Positions 10,742 through 20,783 are shown, counted from the stretch's first letter. The stretch is DNA of 64,000 nt from Coenobita brevimanus (GCA_032717465.1 CM064658.1:1623501-1687500); one strand, 5' to 3'. Numbers and translations: made by a program. Notes: generated from the letters alone by a model not told the origin.

Positions 10742-10912
10742 GAGCAAACAGCAAGAGTCCTGTTGGTCCTTTCGTGGCTGTTTGGAATAGGGAAGAACTG
10801 AAAAAAAAAATCTATAAGTTAAAGACAAGGATAGACAAGCAGGCACTGGTTTCGGGCTCTGGCAGACGCAAAACGCAAGGCAAACACGCTACCACTAAGC
10901 CACTGGAGCTCC
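10742..10912 (-). mobile_element. tRNA-derived SINE-like element
   Basis: Read on the minus strand, the head CCAGTGGCTTAGTGGTAGCG contains a good Pol III A box (10886-10902 on the plus strand), with a degenerate B box around 10848-10860 (GAGCCCGAAACC). A tail region follows containing CAGCCACGAAAGGACCAACA. The tail motif recurs at 63486-63535 (plus-strand GGTCCTTTCGAGGCTG versus GGTCCTTTCGTGGCTG here), so it is a dispersed sequence. Architecture (tRNA head plus a conserved tRNA-unrelated part) is that of a SINE. The source tRNA, 3' tail and target duplication are not identified. Confidence 0.65.
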
Positions 10913-10919
10913 AGAGAAA

Positions 10920-11123
10920 GAAAAAAGGTGGGAAGGAAGAAAGTAGGAGAGGAAGGGAGGGGAAAAGGGAGGGAGAGGAAGAGGGTGGGGGTGAAGGACG
11001 GGAAGGGGGAGGGGGAGCATGCTGGAGACAGAAGTAGGGGGGGGAGAGTAGTAGTAGGAAAGGGAAAAGCAAAGGAAAGGGAGGGGAATAGGGAGGGGAA
11101 GAGGAACGGGATGGAAAGGGAAA
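10920..11123. repeat. G/A-rich tract
   Basis: AAGGAAGAAAG and GGGAGGGG purine words leading into the 73-bp array. Confidence 0.85.
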
Positions 11124-11500
11124 AGGGGGATGGGAAGGGAAGAAAAGGGAAGGGAAGGGAAGGGGAAAGGGAGGGAATAAACAGAGGGGAAGGTGAAGGG
11201 AAAGAGAAAGGGAAGAAAAGGGAAGGGAAGGGAAGGGGAAAGGGAGGGAATAAACAGAGGGGAAGGTGAAGGGAAAGAGAAAGGGAAGAAAAGGGAAGGG
11301 AAGGAAAGGGGAAAGGGAGGGAATAAACAGAGGGGAAGGTGAAGGGAAAGAGAAAGGGAAGAAAAGGGAAGGGAAGGAAAGGGGAAAGGGAGGGAATAAA
11401 CAGAGGGGAAGGTGAAGGGAAAGAGAAAGGGAAGAAAAGGGAAGGGAAGGGAAGGGGAAAGGGAGGGAATAAACAGAGGGGAAGGTGAAGGGAAAGACAA
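11124..11500. repeat. 73-bp polypurine minisatellite, five units
   Basis: The only pyrimidine-bearing word, GGAATAAACAGAGGGG, recurs at 11174, 11247, 11320, 11393 and 11466, exactly 73 bp apart each time. The rest of each unit is GGGAAGGG-type purine. Because 73 is not a multiple of three, successive units are read in different frames; the 398- and 328-codon minus frames spanning it stay open only because the tract lacks stop words. Confidence 0.95.
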
Positions 11501-11656
11501 AGGGTAGAGGGAGTAGGAAATTAGCAGAAAGGGAGAAAGTAAGGAAAGGGTAGGGAATGAAGAGAAAAAAAGGGGAAAGGAGAAAGAACGTGGAGGGGGG
11601 AGAAGCAATGGGAGGAGGAAAGTAAGACAGTGAAGGGGGAAGGAGCAGGGGGCGTG

Positions 11657-11716
<60 letters not shown>

Positions 11717-11880
11717 AGGGAAAAAGGGGAGGGGGAAAAGAAGTAATGGAGAGGAAAAGTAGAGCGAAGGGGGAGGGGTGAGGAGGGGAGGGGACGGGAG
11801 GGAGGTGAAGGGGAGGGGAGGGGAGGGGAGGGGAGGGGAGGGGAAGGGAGGGGGAGGGGGGAAGTGAGAGATGAGACGCA
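11501..11880. repeat. G/A-rich tract with (GA)n and (GGGGA)n
   Basis: (GA)n at 11660-11713, and a clean (GGGGA)n run at about 11810-11850 that is a strong G-quadruplex candidate. Confidence 0.9.
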
Positions 11881-11906
11881 TACGATATCACGTTTTGTAA
11901 ACTTTC

Positions 11907-11910
<4 letters not shown>

Positions 11911-11969
<59 letters not shown>

Positions 11970-12021
11970 GCTGATGTAAATTAAATGAGAAAATTCTTCC
12001 ACCCACACTTCCTCTTCCCCC

Positions 12022-12068
<47 letters not shown>
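11911..12068. repeat. inverted microsatellite pair (GA)n ... (CT)n
   Basis: (GA)n at 11911-11961 and (CT)n at 12025-12068 are complementary arms about 60 bp apart, able to form a long hairpin. The spacer is AT-rich with no motif recognised. Confidence 0.85.
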
Positions 12069-12071
<3 letters not shown>

Positions 12072-12119
12072 TCCTGGGAAAAAAAAACTTTACACTTTCT
12101 TGTTCCCTTAAATGATTTC

Positions 12120-12140
12120 GAATGAGGAAGGAGGAGGAGG

Positions 12141-12176
<36 letters not shown>

Positions 12177-12440
12177 AGGAAAAAGGAAGAAGGAATGAGA
12201 GGGAGAGGAGAGAAGGTAACGGAAGAATGAAAGAGTGATGAGGAGAAGAGGAGGAAGGAAGTGGAGATGAGAGAGAGAGAGAGAGAGAGAGAGGAAAGAA
12301 TGAATGGAAGGAGAGAGAAAGAGACAGGGAAAGAAGGAAGGAGGTTATGGAAGTGGGAGAAGAGAGGACTGAGGAAAGAAGGAAAAAGGGAGGAAGGAAG
12401 GTACAGAGAAAGAGAACATTTTTAGAAAAGGGGGAAGGAG
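12120..12440. repeat. G/A-rich tract with (GGAGCA)n
   Basis: GAGCAG hexanucleotide steps at 12139-12175, (GA)n at 12268-12294 and general polypurine sequence. Confidence 0.85.
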
Positions 12441-12660
12441 GAAGCAGCGTCAGTAAAATAATAAATACATAAATAAAAACCCAAAACAAAAATGCACTTC
12501 AAGAAATGAATATAATATGCAAACGCTAATCTTTTTCAAGAATTAATTTTTCACGTCAATTCAACAAACATTTTCTTTAAGGCGAACAGGTAAGAAAAAA
12601 TATAAACTACCTGTAATTAACCTTAGGACTGGCAGGATCTCTCTCAGGTGAAGTAAATCG
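12441..12660. other. unassigned AT-rich sequence
   Basis: Non-repetitive AT-rich DNA, including ACAGGTAAGAA (12588) and CTCAGGTGAAG (12643). The first looks like a splice donor in isolation, but no exon-like frame supports it. Confidence 0.5.
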
Positions 12661-12689
12661 CCAAATGTTTGAAAAAAAAAAAAGTAATT

Positions 12690-12828
12690 ACAACAGTGAT
12701 GAAGATGACAATGTTAATAATGATGATGACGATGTTGATAATAATGATGATGATGATGTTAACGATGATGATGATAATGTTAATGATTTTAACGATGATG
12801 ATGATGATGATGATGATTATGATAACTT
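12690..12828. repeat. (GAT)n/(AAT)n trinucleotide tract
   Basis: GATGATGAT with AATGTTAA interruptions. Frames give Asp/Asn or Met/Ile runs. Confidence 0.9.
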
Positions 12829-12968
12829 ACATATTCACCATTTTCTTCACTAATATAAAAATTAACTGCAATCTAATTACCTGCCACTGACACCTTAATT
12901 ACTACTAGTGTCAGGAAAAGCTTCAAGATATGCATGATTTATTTTACCATACTTTTTTCACCAATAAA

Positions 12969-12969
<1 letters not shown>

Positions 12970-13008
<39 letters not shown>

Positions 13009-13059
13009 GAACGTGGGAGACCGTGTGTGGGTGTGTGAAGTGTGTAGACGAGGATTTAA

Positions 13060-13146
<87 letters not shown>

Positions 13147-13148
13147 GA
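12970..13148. repeat. (GT)n-(GA)n-(GT)n-(GA)n compound microsatellite
   Basis: (GT)n at 12970-13006, (GA)n at 13063-13094, (GT)n at 13094-13135, then a short (GA)n. The ordered GT-to-GA junction recurs at 5824, 24597 and 27571. Confidence 0.95.
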
Positions 13149-13186
13149 TGAATGGGTTTAGACTCCTATGGTGAGAACATTTTGAG

Positions 13187-13214
13187 TAATAATAATAATA
13201 ACTGGGTGGACGTA

Positions 13215-13275
<61 letters not shown>

Positions 13276-13369
13276 ATTCCTCTCCAGCTCATTACTCCGT
13301 CCACATCCACACCTCTACTCTCTCTCACATTCAATCCTCTTTAGTTCATCACGCCGTCCACATCCACAC

Positions 13370-13408
<39 letters not shown>
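13187..13408. repeat. (AAT)n, (CT)n and a 57-bp duplication
   Basis: (CT)n at 13218-13271 is followed by two diverged copies of a unit containing CCGTCCACATCCACACCTCT (13297 and 13354), then (CT)n at 13370-13408. Confidence 0.9.
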
Positions 13409-13413
<5 letters not shown>

Positions 13414-13547
13414 AATAATTCCCTGCCTCTAAGTGAGATAATAGGCCCACATCGACACTCATGGCATTCTGAATAAACCCACTATTTTCCATGCACACCA
13501 AAAAATTTCAAGTCCAATATTTTTTTTTCGAAATTCGCTGATTCTAA

Positions 13548-13548
13548 A

Positions 13549-13597
<49 letters not shown>

Positions 13598-13622
13598 GCA
13601 CGCACGCACGCACGCACGCGCG
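13548..13622. repeat. (CA)n passing into (CGCA)n
   Basis: A CA run at 13548-13592 converts to CGCA tetranucleotides and ends in CGCGCG. Similar CGCA interruptions occur in the CA run at 15436-15475. Alternating purine-pyrimidine sequence with CG steps has Z-DNA potential. Confidence 0.9.
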
Positions 13623-13624
13623 AA

Positions 13625-14155
13625 GACGATGAAAAACTAGAAAAAAAAGAGGGAGATGCAGAACTTAGAGAAACATGAATGAGGAATGAAGAAAGGCAGA
13701 AGACAAGGAAGGAGGTGACGAAGAAGGGGGTAAAGATGGACAGGTGTGAGTACAGTGAGTGAGAGAGGGGGGGGGAAGAGGGAGAAGAAGAGGGAGGAAT
13801 AGGGACAAACATCAGAGAGGATGGAAAGAAGGAAGGGAGAACGACAAGTCAGGGGGGAGAAGGAAGGAAGAAAGAGGAGGAGGAGGAGGAGGCGGAGGAG
13901 GAGGAAAGAAACGTGTGAATCGTGAAAACTTGAACAAATTTGACAGAAAAATCTCAGATCAAAATTGGGAGAGAGGAGGGAAGGAGAAAGTGGGAAGAAG
14001 GGGAGGAGGAAGGGGGATAATGAAGAGAGGAAAGGGGAGAGGGGAAAGAGAGAGAGCGACGGGGAGGGGGGAAATAGGGGTTGAGAAAAAGAATGGATGT
14101 GAAGAGAATGACCGAGAGGGAGACATGCAGAAACAGGTAAATATATTCAGACAAT
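13625..14155. repeat. G/A-rich tract with (GGA)n
   Basis: Polypurine sequence with GGA triplets at 13877-13903. A short non-repetitive patch lies at 13915-13965. Confidence 0.85.
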
Positions 14156-14206
14156 AGACGTATCAATAAGAAATACAGATACAGAGACGACCTGACAGAC
14201 CGACTG

Positions 14207-14245
<39 letters not shown>

Positions 14246-14460
14246 CGCTGTCATCCTTTCTCTTTCCCCAACTTCCTCTTCCTCCTCCTCCTCCTTCTCC
14301 TGCGCATCTTGGCGGGTCGTGTTAGCTGTCTTACCCTCTCACACCTCCCTCCTCCCCCCTCCCTCTCTCTTCTTCCCTCCCTCTCTCCCTCCTCCTTTCT
14401 TCCTTCTCTCTCTCTCACTCTCTCTCTCTCTCTCTCTCTCTCCTCTCCTCCTTCTTCCCT
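14207..14460. repeat. (GT)n and C/T-rich tract with (CTC)n, (CT)n
   Basis: (GT)n at 14209-14243, CTC triplets at 14277-14295 and (CT)n at 14406-14440. Confidence 0.9.
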
Positions 14461-14488
14461 AGAGGATGAAGAAGGGAGTGAAGGAAGA

Positions 14489-15055
14489 GCACAGAAGACA
14501 AATTCGCGTGACTTCAGCTGCCATTGATAGGCTATATAAGGAAAGAAGAGGAGGAAGAGGAAGAAAGAGAAGAAATGGAGAGAAGAGGAAAAGGAAGAAA
14601 GGAGGGAAGAGGAAAAGGAAGAAAGGAGGGAAGAGGAAAAGGAAGAAAGGAGGGAAGAGGAAAAGGAAGAAAGGAGGGAAGAGGAAAAGGAAGAAAGGAG
14701 GGAAGAGGAAAAGGAAGAAAGGGGGGAAGAGAGACAAGACTGCACGAGAGGAAAGTAAGAAAACAGAGAAAGAGAAGAAAAAACTGTACTAAGGAAGACA
14801 AGAAGAATGAAGAAACAGGAGAAAACGGAGAGAGAGAGAGAGAGAGAGACTTAAGACAGAAGGTATGCCATGACCAAGTGAATTCCAACTAAAAATAAAA
14901 AAATTAAAAAAAAATAAAAAGAGGAAGAGTGAAGCAAGGAGGAGGAGGAGGGAGGAGAGTGGAGAGAAGGAGAGGTAAGAAGGAGGAGTGAGTGAAAGGC
15001 TGAAGACAGAACGTACGCCAGGCCCCTCCGTGTGTACTCCAGTTGCCATTGATGC
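14489..15055 (+). repeat. three copies of dispersed sequence D
   Basis: A word set GAAGACAGAACGTACGCC ... ACTCCAGTTGCCATTGATG at 15001-15055 is echoed at 14489-14530 (GAAGACAAATTCGCGTGACT then CAGCTGCCATTGATAG) and at 14850-14893 (AAGACAGAAGGTATGCCATG then ATTCCAACTA). The copies have the same orientation and are diverged, suggesting an old local duplication or an interspersed repeat fragment. Identity unknown. Confidence 0.5.
14583..14730. repeat. 24-bp minisatellite, six units
   Basis: AAAAGGAAGAAAGGAGGG recurs with an exact 24 bp step from 14589 to 14709. Since 24 is a multiple of three, the plus frame reads KRKRKKGG and the minus frame FLFPPFFL in each unit, which keeps several frames open without implying a gene. 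Confidence 0.95.
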
Positions 15056-15174
15056 ATAACCCAGCCCGGACGACGCTCTCCCATTAGCCGCCCTGAATCA
15101 AAAATAACGCAGACCTTGTTGCATTCGACTGCCAGCTCAATATTGCAGTCTACCCTCAACCCTCCCCCCCGCTC

Positions 15175-15356
15175 TCCCGTCTCTCTCTCTATCTATCTAT
15201 CTCGCTCACTTTCTCTCTCGCTGTCTCTAGGTCTCGTTCTATCTATCTGTCCATCTTTCATTCTGCCTTTCTCACTTCCGATACTGGTCTTGTTTCCTCT
15301 CTCTCTCTCTCTCTGGGTTACCTGCTTTTTCCTTCAGGGTTCTTCTGTATCTTCTT

Positions 15357-15440
<84 letters not shown>

Positions 15441-15482
15441 GCACACACACACACACACACACACGCACGCACACACACACAA
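15175..15482. repeat. CT/ATCT tract, (CT)n and (CA)n with CGCA interruptions
   Basis: CTCTATCTATC words, (CT)n at 15359-15400 joined directly to (CA)n at 15400-15481 interrupted by CGCACGCA. Confidence 0.9.
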
Positions 15483-15561
15483 ATCACCATCATCCTCATC
15501 TACTGTACTGTCCTCCCTTTCACCATTATCAGTCCTCCTCGTCCTTCCCCTTCTCTCCCTC

Positions 15562-15565
<4 letters not shown>

Positions 15566-15612
<47 letters not shown>
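15566..15612. repeat. (CA)n microsatellite
   Basis: Uninterrupted CA run between pyrimidine-rich sequence and a short unique patch at 15612-15680. Confidence 0.95.
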
Positions 15613-15613
<1 letters not shown>

Positions 15614-15669
15614 TCCTGGAGGTGGTATTTTTTTCAAAGGAGTGTGGAATTTTGTGAGGCAGGGCACAG

Positions 15670-15757
15670 GGGAGGTTTGATTGAGGGAGAGAAGAGAGAG
15701 AGGGAGGGAAGGGAGAGAGGGAGGGAAGGGAGAGAGAAAGGAGAAAAGAGGTAACAG

Positions 15758-15795
<38 letters not shown>

Positions 15796-16281
15796 AGAGA
15801 AGAAGTAGCCAAGGAACAGAGAGGGAGGAGAATTAGGAACTGGAGGAGCGCGAGTGGAGGGACGGGGAGAGAAAGAGGAACAGGGAGGGAGAGAAGGAAG
15901 AGAGGAGGGAGTAGGATGGACTGAGAGAATAGGAAAGGGAAAAAACAGACACTGGAGGTGATTAAGAAGACAGGAAGGAGGAAGAGAGAGAGAGAGAGAG
16001 GAAGAGAATAGGGAAGGAGTGAGAGAGAGAGAAGAGGAAGAGAGATTTAGAGCAGTGAATACGAAGAGAGGAAGAGGGAAAGGGGAGAGACTGAGATGGG
16101 GGGATAGTGTATGAGGAGAGAACGGAAGAGGAGGGAAAGAGGAACGAAGGGAGGAGGAGATGAGGGAAGACAGAGGATAGAAAGGGGAAACGTGGGAGAG
16201 GGAAGAAATTAGGAGAAATGGAGGAGGTTTGATTAAAGGAGAGAGAGGACGAAGGGAGAGAGGGGGAAGGAATAAAAGGAG

Positions 16282-16318
<37 letters not shown>
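15670..16318. repeat. G/A-rich tract with (GA)n runs
   Basis: Continuous polypurine sequence, (GA)n at 15758-15792 and 16286-16317. No gene-like signal. Confidence 0.9.
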
Positions 16319-16540
16319 GGAATCTACTATACTGAACGGTGGTCCTTCTCACTTTTTCCTTCCGGCTTTTGTAATTTTTTCTTTCACTCGTCGAAAAGAT
16401 ACCACAGTCACAATCACTTCAAAATAATCAATAGCTGTATGACTGTATTCCTCTTAATATTCCTTTGAACTCCTTTGTATTCCTTCCACTACCACCTCCA
16501 ACCAAATCACCACCACTGCCGTTCACCTTCAGTTCTTCCA

Positions 16541-16704
16541 CCTTTACATGGCTCAGATTTTCGTTCTTTTGCAGCTTATAATCACATAGCTCAGTGGCGA
16601 AGATGGACAAAGGCTCTACATGCATTGCGTAGCACTTCTTCGTGACTCGCATTATATCCTTGTTACAAATCCGGACTCAAACTAAAGACAGGGCAATTTT
16701 AAGT
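16541..16704 (+). repeat. dispersed repeat C, copy 1
   Basis: Shares with 27683-27860 the ordered words ACATGGCTCAG / ACTTGGCCAAG, TTTCGTTCTTTTGCA / TTTCGTCCTTCTGCA, CTCTACAT, GCACTTCTTCGTGACT, and TTGTTACAAATC / TTGTTACAGATC. Same orientation, no coding capacity. Probably an interspersed element (SINE tail or MITE), type undetermined. Upstream at 16393, GAAAAGATACCACAGTCA also occurs at 63918. Confidence 0.65.
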
Positions 16705-16755
16705 TTAAGTGAAAACTGTACATCACACACAAACACACACAAAGTTTACCACCAT

Positions 16756-16974
16756 TACTACTACTACTACTACTACTACTACCATTACTACTACTGTTCC
16801 CTTCCACTACAGCAGCATTCACTAACCATACCTCCCATACTACCATTCCTCTCCCCCCCCCTCTATCTCCACCAACAACCACCATCCTCCCTACCATCAT
16901 TACGGCCACCATCACCACCATTACATCACAAGTACATCAACCTTCACCCTCTACCATCACAACAACCTCCCCCA

Positions 16975-17025
<51 letters not shown>

Positions 17026-17111
17026 AATTTACCCTACTTACACCTACATCCACCCCTCCCTCTCTCTCTCTCTCACCCAATTTACCTTACCCACACCTAC
17101 CCTCACCCCCT

Positions 17112-17163
<52 letters not shown>
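16756..17163. repeat. (TAC)n, ACC-rich tract and (CT)n duplication
   Basis: TAC triplets at 16756-16795, ACC/ACA-rich sequence to 16977, then (CT)n, CCCAATTTACCCTACTTACA, (CT)n, CCCAATTTACCTTACCCACA and (CT)n. The CCCAATTTACC unit with its CT run is thus duplicated (about 17025 and 17076). Confidence 0.9.
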
Positions 17164-17165
<2 letters not shown>

Positions 17166-17239
17166 TTTCTCACGTTCCATTCTACAGCAACATACATTAA
17201 TATCAATCTGTTTCAACACGTGACCCTCGATATCTGATA

Positions 17240-18065
17240 TACTCTTTGAGCTACGGGGAAGGGGAGGAGGGAGGTGGAGGGAAGCGGAGGGGGGAGGTGG
17301 GGGGAAGGGAGAGAGGAGAGAAAGGGAAAGAGGCAGTGCTAGGAGAGGAGAGATAATGAAAGAGAGGAAGGCAGGGGAAAGTAGCAGGGGGAGGGGGGGG
17401 AGGCATGTGCGAAACAGGAGCGAGGAGGGAGGAAGGTGGGGAGTAAAGAAGATAGGGGAGTGAGGCGGGGGAGGCTGGTTGGGTGGGGAGAAAGAAGGGG
17501 TGAGTGAGTCAGGATGGGGATGGAAGAGAGAGTGTGGTGGAGAAGACGGGGCAGGGAGGGAGGAAAGAGGAAAGGCGGGGAGAGAGGAATAAAAGGAGGG
17601 CGAGGCAGATAAAAAAAAAAGAAAGAAAGAAAGAAAGGAAGATCATTTGAGGAGACAGAGGAGTAAGGGGAGGACGGAAGGATGGGGAAGGGAGGAAGGG
17701 TGGGTTGGTAGGGTAGGATGAGGTTGGGATGAGGAGGAAACGGGAGTAAGGAAGAAAAATGAAAAGAGCGGGTGATGGGGAAGAAAGGTGCTTGAGGGAG
17801 GGAGGGAGAAGAAGTAGGGAGGGATAATGGGAAGAAAAATATGAAAACAATGGAGGAATGGATAGGGAGGTGAGGATGGGGAGGGGAAAATGGAGGATGA
17901 GGATAGGGGAGGACGGGGAAGAATGGGGAGGAATAAAGAGTGGAGGAAAGGAGAGGGACGGGGAGGGAGGAAGGGAAGGAACAGAAGGTAAATGGGGAAG
18001 AGGGAATGATAAAGGAGGTAAGAGAAACGGGAAAGGGGTGGAATGAAAATTAGGACGAAAAAAAA
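17240..18065. repeat. long G/A-rich tract
   Basis: About 800 bp of polypurine plus strand with an AAAG run at 17610-17640. The minus-strand frames 17509-17850 and 17643-18092 are Pro/Ser/Phe/Leu low complexity. Confidence 0.9.
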
Positions 18066-18165
18066 TAGCATGAAAGGTGTCGTTTCAATCAATCAACCAC
18101 TCTATCTCCATCCGTCAGCATCATTCTCTTTTCCGAAAACGTCTCTCCGATTCTGGCATTTCTAT

Positions 18166-18215
<50 letters not shown>

Positions 18216-18291
18216 CCCTGGGATCGACCTGGTTTCCCACGAGGTCACCCAACTTGTCCTGTGACCTCCCAAAGTTTGAACCCTGTTAGTG

Positions 18292-18350
<59 letters not shown>
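18166..18350. repeat. (CT)n - dispersed repeat E1 - (GA)n
   Basis: (CT)n at 18166-18213 and (GA)n at 18296-18350 are complementary arms around an 83-bp non-repetitive segment. That segment holds GAGGTCACCCAACTTGTCC and CTGTGACCTCCC. It matches 19040-19080 (GCGGTCACCCAATCTGCCC ... TGTGATCTCAC) in order, so it is a dispersed sequence. Confidence 0.6.
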
Positions 18351-18353
<3 letters not shown>

Positions 18354-18390
18354 GAAGGAGACAAGCAGATTTTACAAATGGAAGGCAACA

Positions 18391-18391
<1 letters not shown>

Positions 18392-18445
<54 letters not shown>

Positions 18446-18538
18446 CATATATATACACGAATGTCTCTCCCTCTATATATATATATATATATATATATAC
18501 ATACGAGTACCTATCTATCTATCTATATATACTGTATA
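18392..18538. repeat. (AT)n runs and ATCT tetranucleotides
   Basis: (AT)n at 18392-18440 and 18475-18500 with CATACATATA breaks, then CTATCTAT. The minus frame gives a Tyr/Ile run. Confidence 0.95.
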
Positions 18539-18539
18539 A

Positions 18540-18900
18540 TTCTATAATCCCATGTTCGGGTCTGTCTGTCTATAATATCGACGTACTTGAGAGCATAAAA
18601 AAAAAAAAAAGGGCAACTTGTCAGCAAACTATAAAAGTAAAATTGCTAAGGATCATTTTGAATATACTTTAAGTAAAAAAAAATTCCGAAAACCACTCGT
18701 TTTCAAACTGGAAAAAAAAAAAAAAAAAAAAAATCCATTAGCAGTGGAAGACATGATAATTCACCACTCCTAACAGTACCGGTCAAAGGAATCAGGAGCA
18801 GTGAAAAATTTTTACGGAGAACACAGGCAAAAATTATTCAGATGTGTTATTTGCTATTTTGGGATTTGTCGAAACCACAGCTAGTTGAAGACCTCGTGTA
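18540..18900. other. unassigned AT-rich sequence with poly(A) runs
   Basis: Mostly non-repetitive, with A runs at 18598-18610, 18677-18685 and 18712-18733. No open frame, splice-like pair or known element recognised. Confidence 0.5.
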
Positions 18901-18920
18901 TGTATGTATGTGTGTGTAAG

Positions 18921-18950
18921 ATATATATATATATATATTACACACTGTAT

Positions 18951-18992
<42 letters not shown>
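18921..18992. repeat. (AT)n and (GA)n
   Basis: Short AT run at 18921-18938 and GA run at 18955-18991. Confidence 0.95.
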
Positions 18993-18994
<2 letters not shown>

Positions 18995-19011
18995 ACTTAA
19001 TGTTGTAGTCG

Positions 19012-19105
19012 TCACACATCCAGAGAGACATAAAGCTACCAAGCGGTCACCCAATCTGCCCCATAACTACTGTGATCTCACGGGAACGGGGGCTAATGGC
19101 CATGA
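19012..19105 (+). repeat. dispersed repeat E, copy 2
   Basis: GCGGTCACCCAATCTGCCC then GTGATCTCACGGGAACGGG parallels E1 at 18240. CTCACGGGAACGGGGGC also resembles CTCACAGGCACGGGTGC at 39268. Probably a fragment of an interspersed repeat. Confidence 0.45.
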
Positions 19106-19190
19106 TGGGGGGTGACGGGGGAGGGAGGAAATCTGGGTAATGAGGGAGGGGTGGAGAGATGAGGAGGAGGGACAGGGGGGGGTATAATTG
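19106..19190. repeat. G-rich low-complexity patch
   Basis: GGGGGGTGACGGGGGAGGG-type sequence, no gene. Confidence 0.7.
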
Positions 19191-19249
19191 GAGAGTCTTG
19201 GATGTTATTCAGATTGGGTTCCTCTTCTTGTTGTCTTTTCCTTCTCGAT

Positions 19250-19915
19250 TCGTCTTACTTACTCCCCCTCCTCTCTCTCTCAGCACGCCTCCATCACCTC
19301 AATAACCCCCTCCTTCAGCAGTTTTTCTTCCTCTTCTCCCCTTCCCCTTTTCTCCTCTTCCCCTTTTCAGTACCCATCTCCTCCCTCTCTCCTCTCGCTT
19401 CCTCCTCCTCTTCTCCTTCCCACTCTCCCCCCTTATATCACAATATCCATTTCCTCCCTCTCGCCCTTTTCCAATTTCCCCTCCTTTTCACCTCGAGCTT
19501 ACTCTTCCTCCCCTCTCTTCATTTCCCCTCGCCCCTCAGCATCCCCTTCCTCCCTCCCCGCTCCTTTCTCCCCTTCCCCACTTTCCCCCTCCCTTCCCTC
19601 CCTTTAATTTTCTCCTCCCATCTTTCCTTGATACTTATTCCTTGTTCTTCCTTCCTCCCTATTTCACCTCCCCTCCCCTTCTCCCTTTGCCCTCCTTCCC
19701 CTCAATTCTCAATATTCCCTCCTTTTTCCCTAAAATTATTCCCCCTCGTCTCTCCCTTCCCCTTCTCTCCCCTCCCTCAACTTATTCCCCCTTGTCCCTC
19801 CCTTCCCCTGGCCTCCTCTCCCCTCCCCTCACTTCTCAATATTCCCTCCTTTTCTCCCTAAACTTATTCCCCCTTGTCTCTCCCTCCCTCCCCCCTCCCC
19901 TCCCCTCCCCCTCCA
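19250..19915. repeat. C/T-rich minisatellite
   Basis: CTCAATATTCCCTCCTTTT followed by CCCTAAA and TTATTCCCCCT recurs at 19698 and 19833 (about 135 bp apart); the rest is CCTTCCCCT-type sequence. Frames at 19188-20319 are Ser/Pro/Leu low complexity. Confidence 0.85.
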
Positions 19916-19919
19916 ACAC

Positions 19920-20220
19920 GTGTGATGAACGCTCCTCCGTAAAACGTGATTATACCAATTTCACGAGTCTCCCCTCTTCCCTCCCCCTCCTCCGACCAAC
20001 TTCTGTGCACCCTCTGCCCTCTTTCCACCACTCCCCTCTTTTCCAATCCCTCATCTTCTCCTATCCCATCCACTTTCTGCTCCTCTTTTCCTCCTTCCCC
20101 CTCTTTGTCAAACCCTCCTCTCCTCTTGACCCTTCCTCCTTCTTTCAAACTTCACATCTCCTCCTACCCATTCCTCTTCCTTCCCTTCTTTCAAAGTCAT
20201 ATGTATGCAGGTGTAATGTG
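19920..20220. repeat. C/T-rich sequence, weakly repetitive
   Basis: Pyrimidine-rich but less regular, with a short mixed patch at 19918-19970. Nothing recognised. Confidence 0.5.
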
Positions 20221-20231
20221 TGTTTCTCCAG

Positions 20232-20245
20232 CACACACACACACA

Positions 20246-20299
<54 letters not shown>

Positions 20300-20366
20300 G
20301 GAGTAAAAGTACAGAATGAGGGTGAAAAAGGCAAAGGAGGGGAAAATGCTGCAGGGGAAATAAGAG

Positions 20367-20398
<32 letters not shown>
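20232..20398. repeat. (CA)n-(AT)n-(GT)n and (GA)n
   Basis: CACACACACA, ATATATAT and GTGTGT lie in immediate succession (20232-20295). The CA and GT arms are self-complementary around the AT core, a potential cruciform. (GA)n at 20371-20398. Confidence 0.9.
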
Positions 20399-20504
20399 CA
20401 AATTAGGAGTACACAGAGACAGAAGACAATTACGGAAGGGAGAAATGATGACAAAAAATATCTCCCATAGTCGCTCCCTCTCCCTCATTGGGGAGAAAAG
20501 GAGA

Positions 20505-20783
20505 GAGGGAGGGAGGAACTGGGAGGGAGGGAGGAACTGGGAGGGAGGGAGGAACTGGGAGGGAGGGAGGAACTGGTAGGGAGGGAGGAACTGGTAGGGA
20601 GGGAGGAACTGGGAGGGAGGGAGGAACTGGGAGGGAGGGAGGAACTGGGAGGGAGGGAGGAACTGGGAGGGAGGGAGGAACTGGGAGGGAGGGAGGAACT
20701 GGGAGGGAGGGAGGAACTGGGAGGGAGGGAGGAACTGGGAGGGAGGGAGGAACTGGGAGGGAGGGAGGAACTGGGAGGGAGGG
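20505..20783. repeat. 18-bp minisatellite, 15 units
   Basis: GGGAGGGAGGGAGGAACT steps exactly 18 bp from 20517 to 20769. Units at 20571 and 20589 carry a shared T (AACTGGTAGGG), so one variant was itself duplicated. Frames read REGGTG on the plus strand and PPSQFL or VPPSLP on the minus strand. Confidence 0.97.

Noticed and set aside
10812..12008. 398-codon minus-strand frame
   Set aside because: Translation of GA runs and the 73-bp polypurine array; frame shifts between units (73 is not divisible by 3) argue against coding.
12588..12598. ACAGGTAAGAA as a splice donor
   Set aside because: No open frame or exon-like sequence upstream; one such match is expected by chance.
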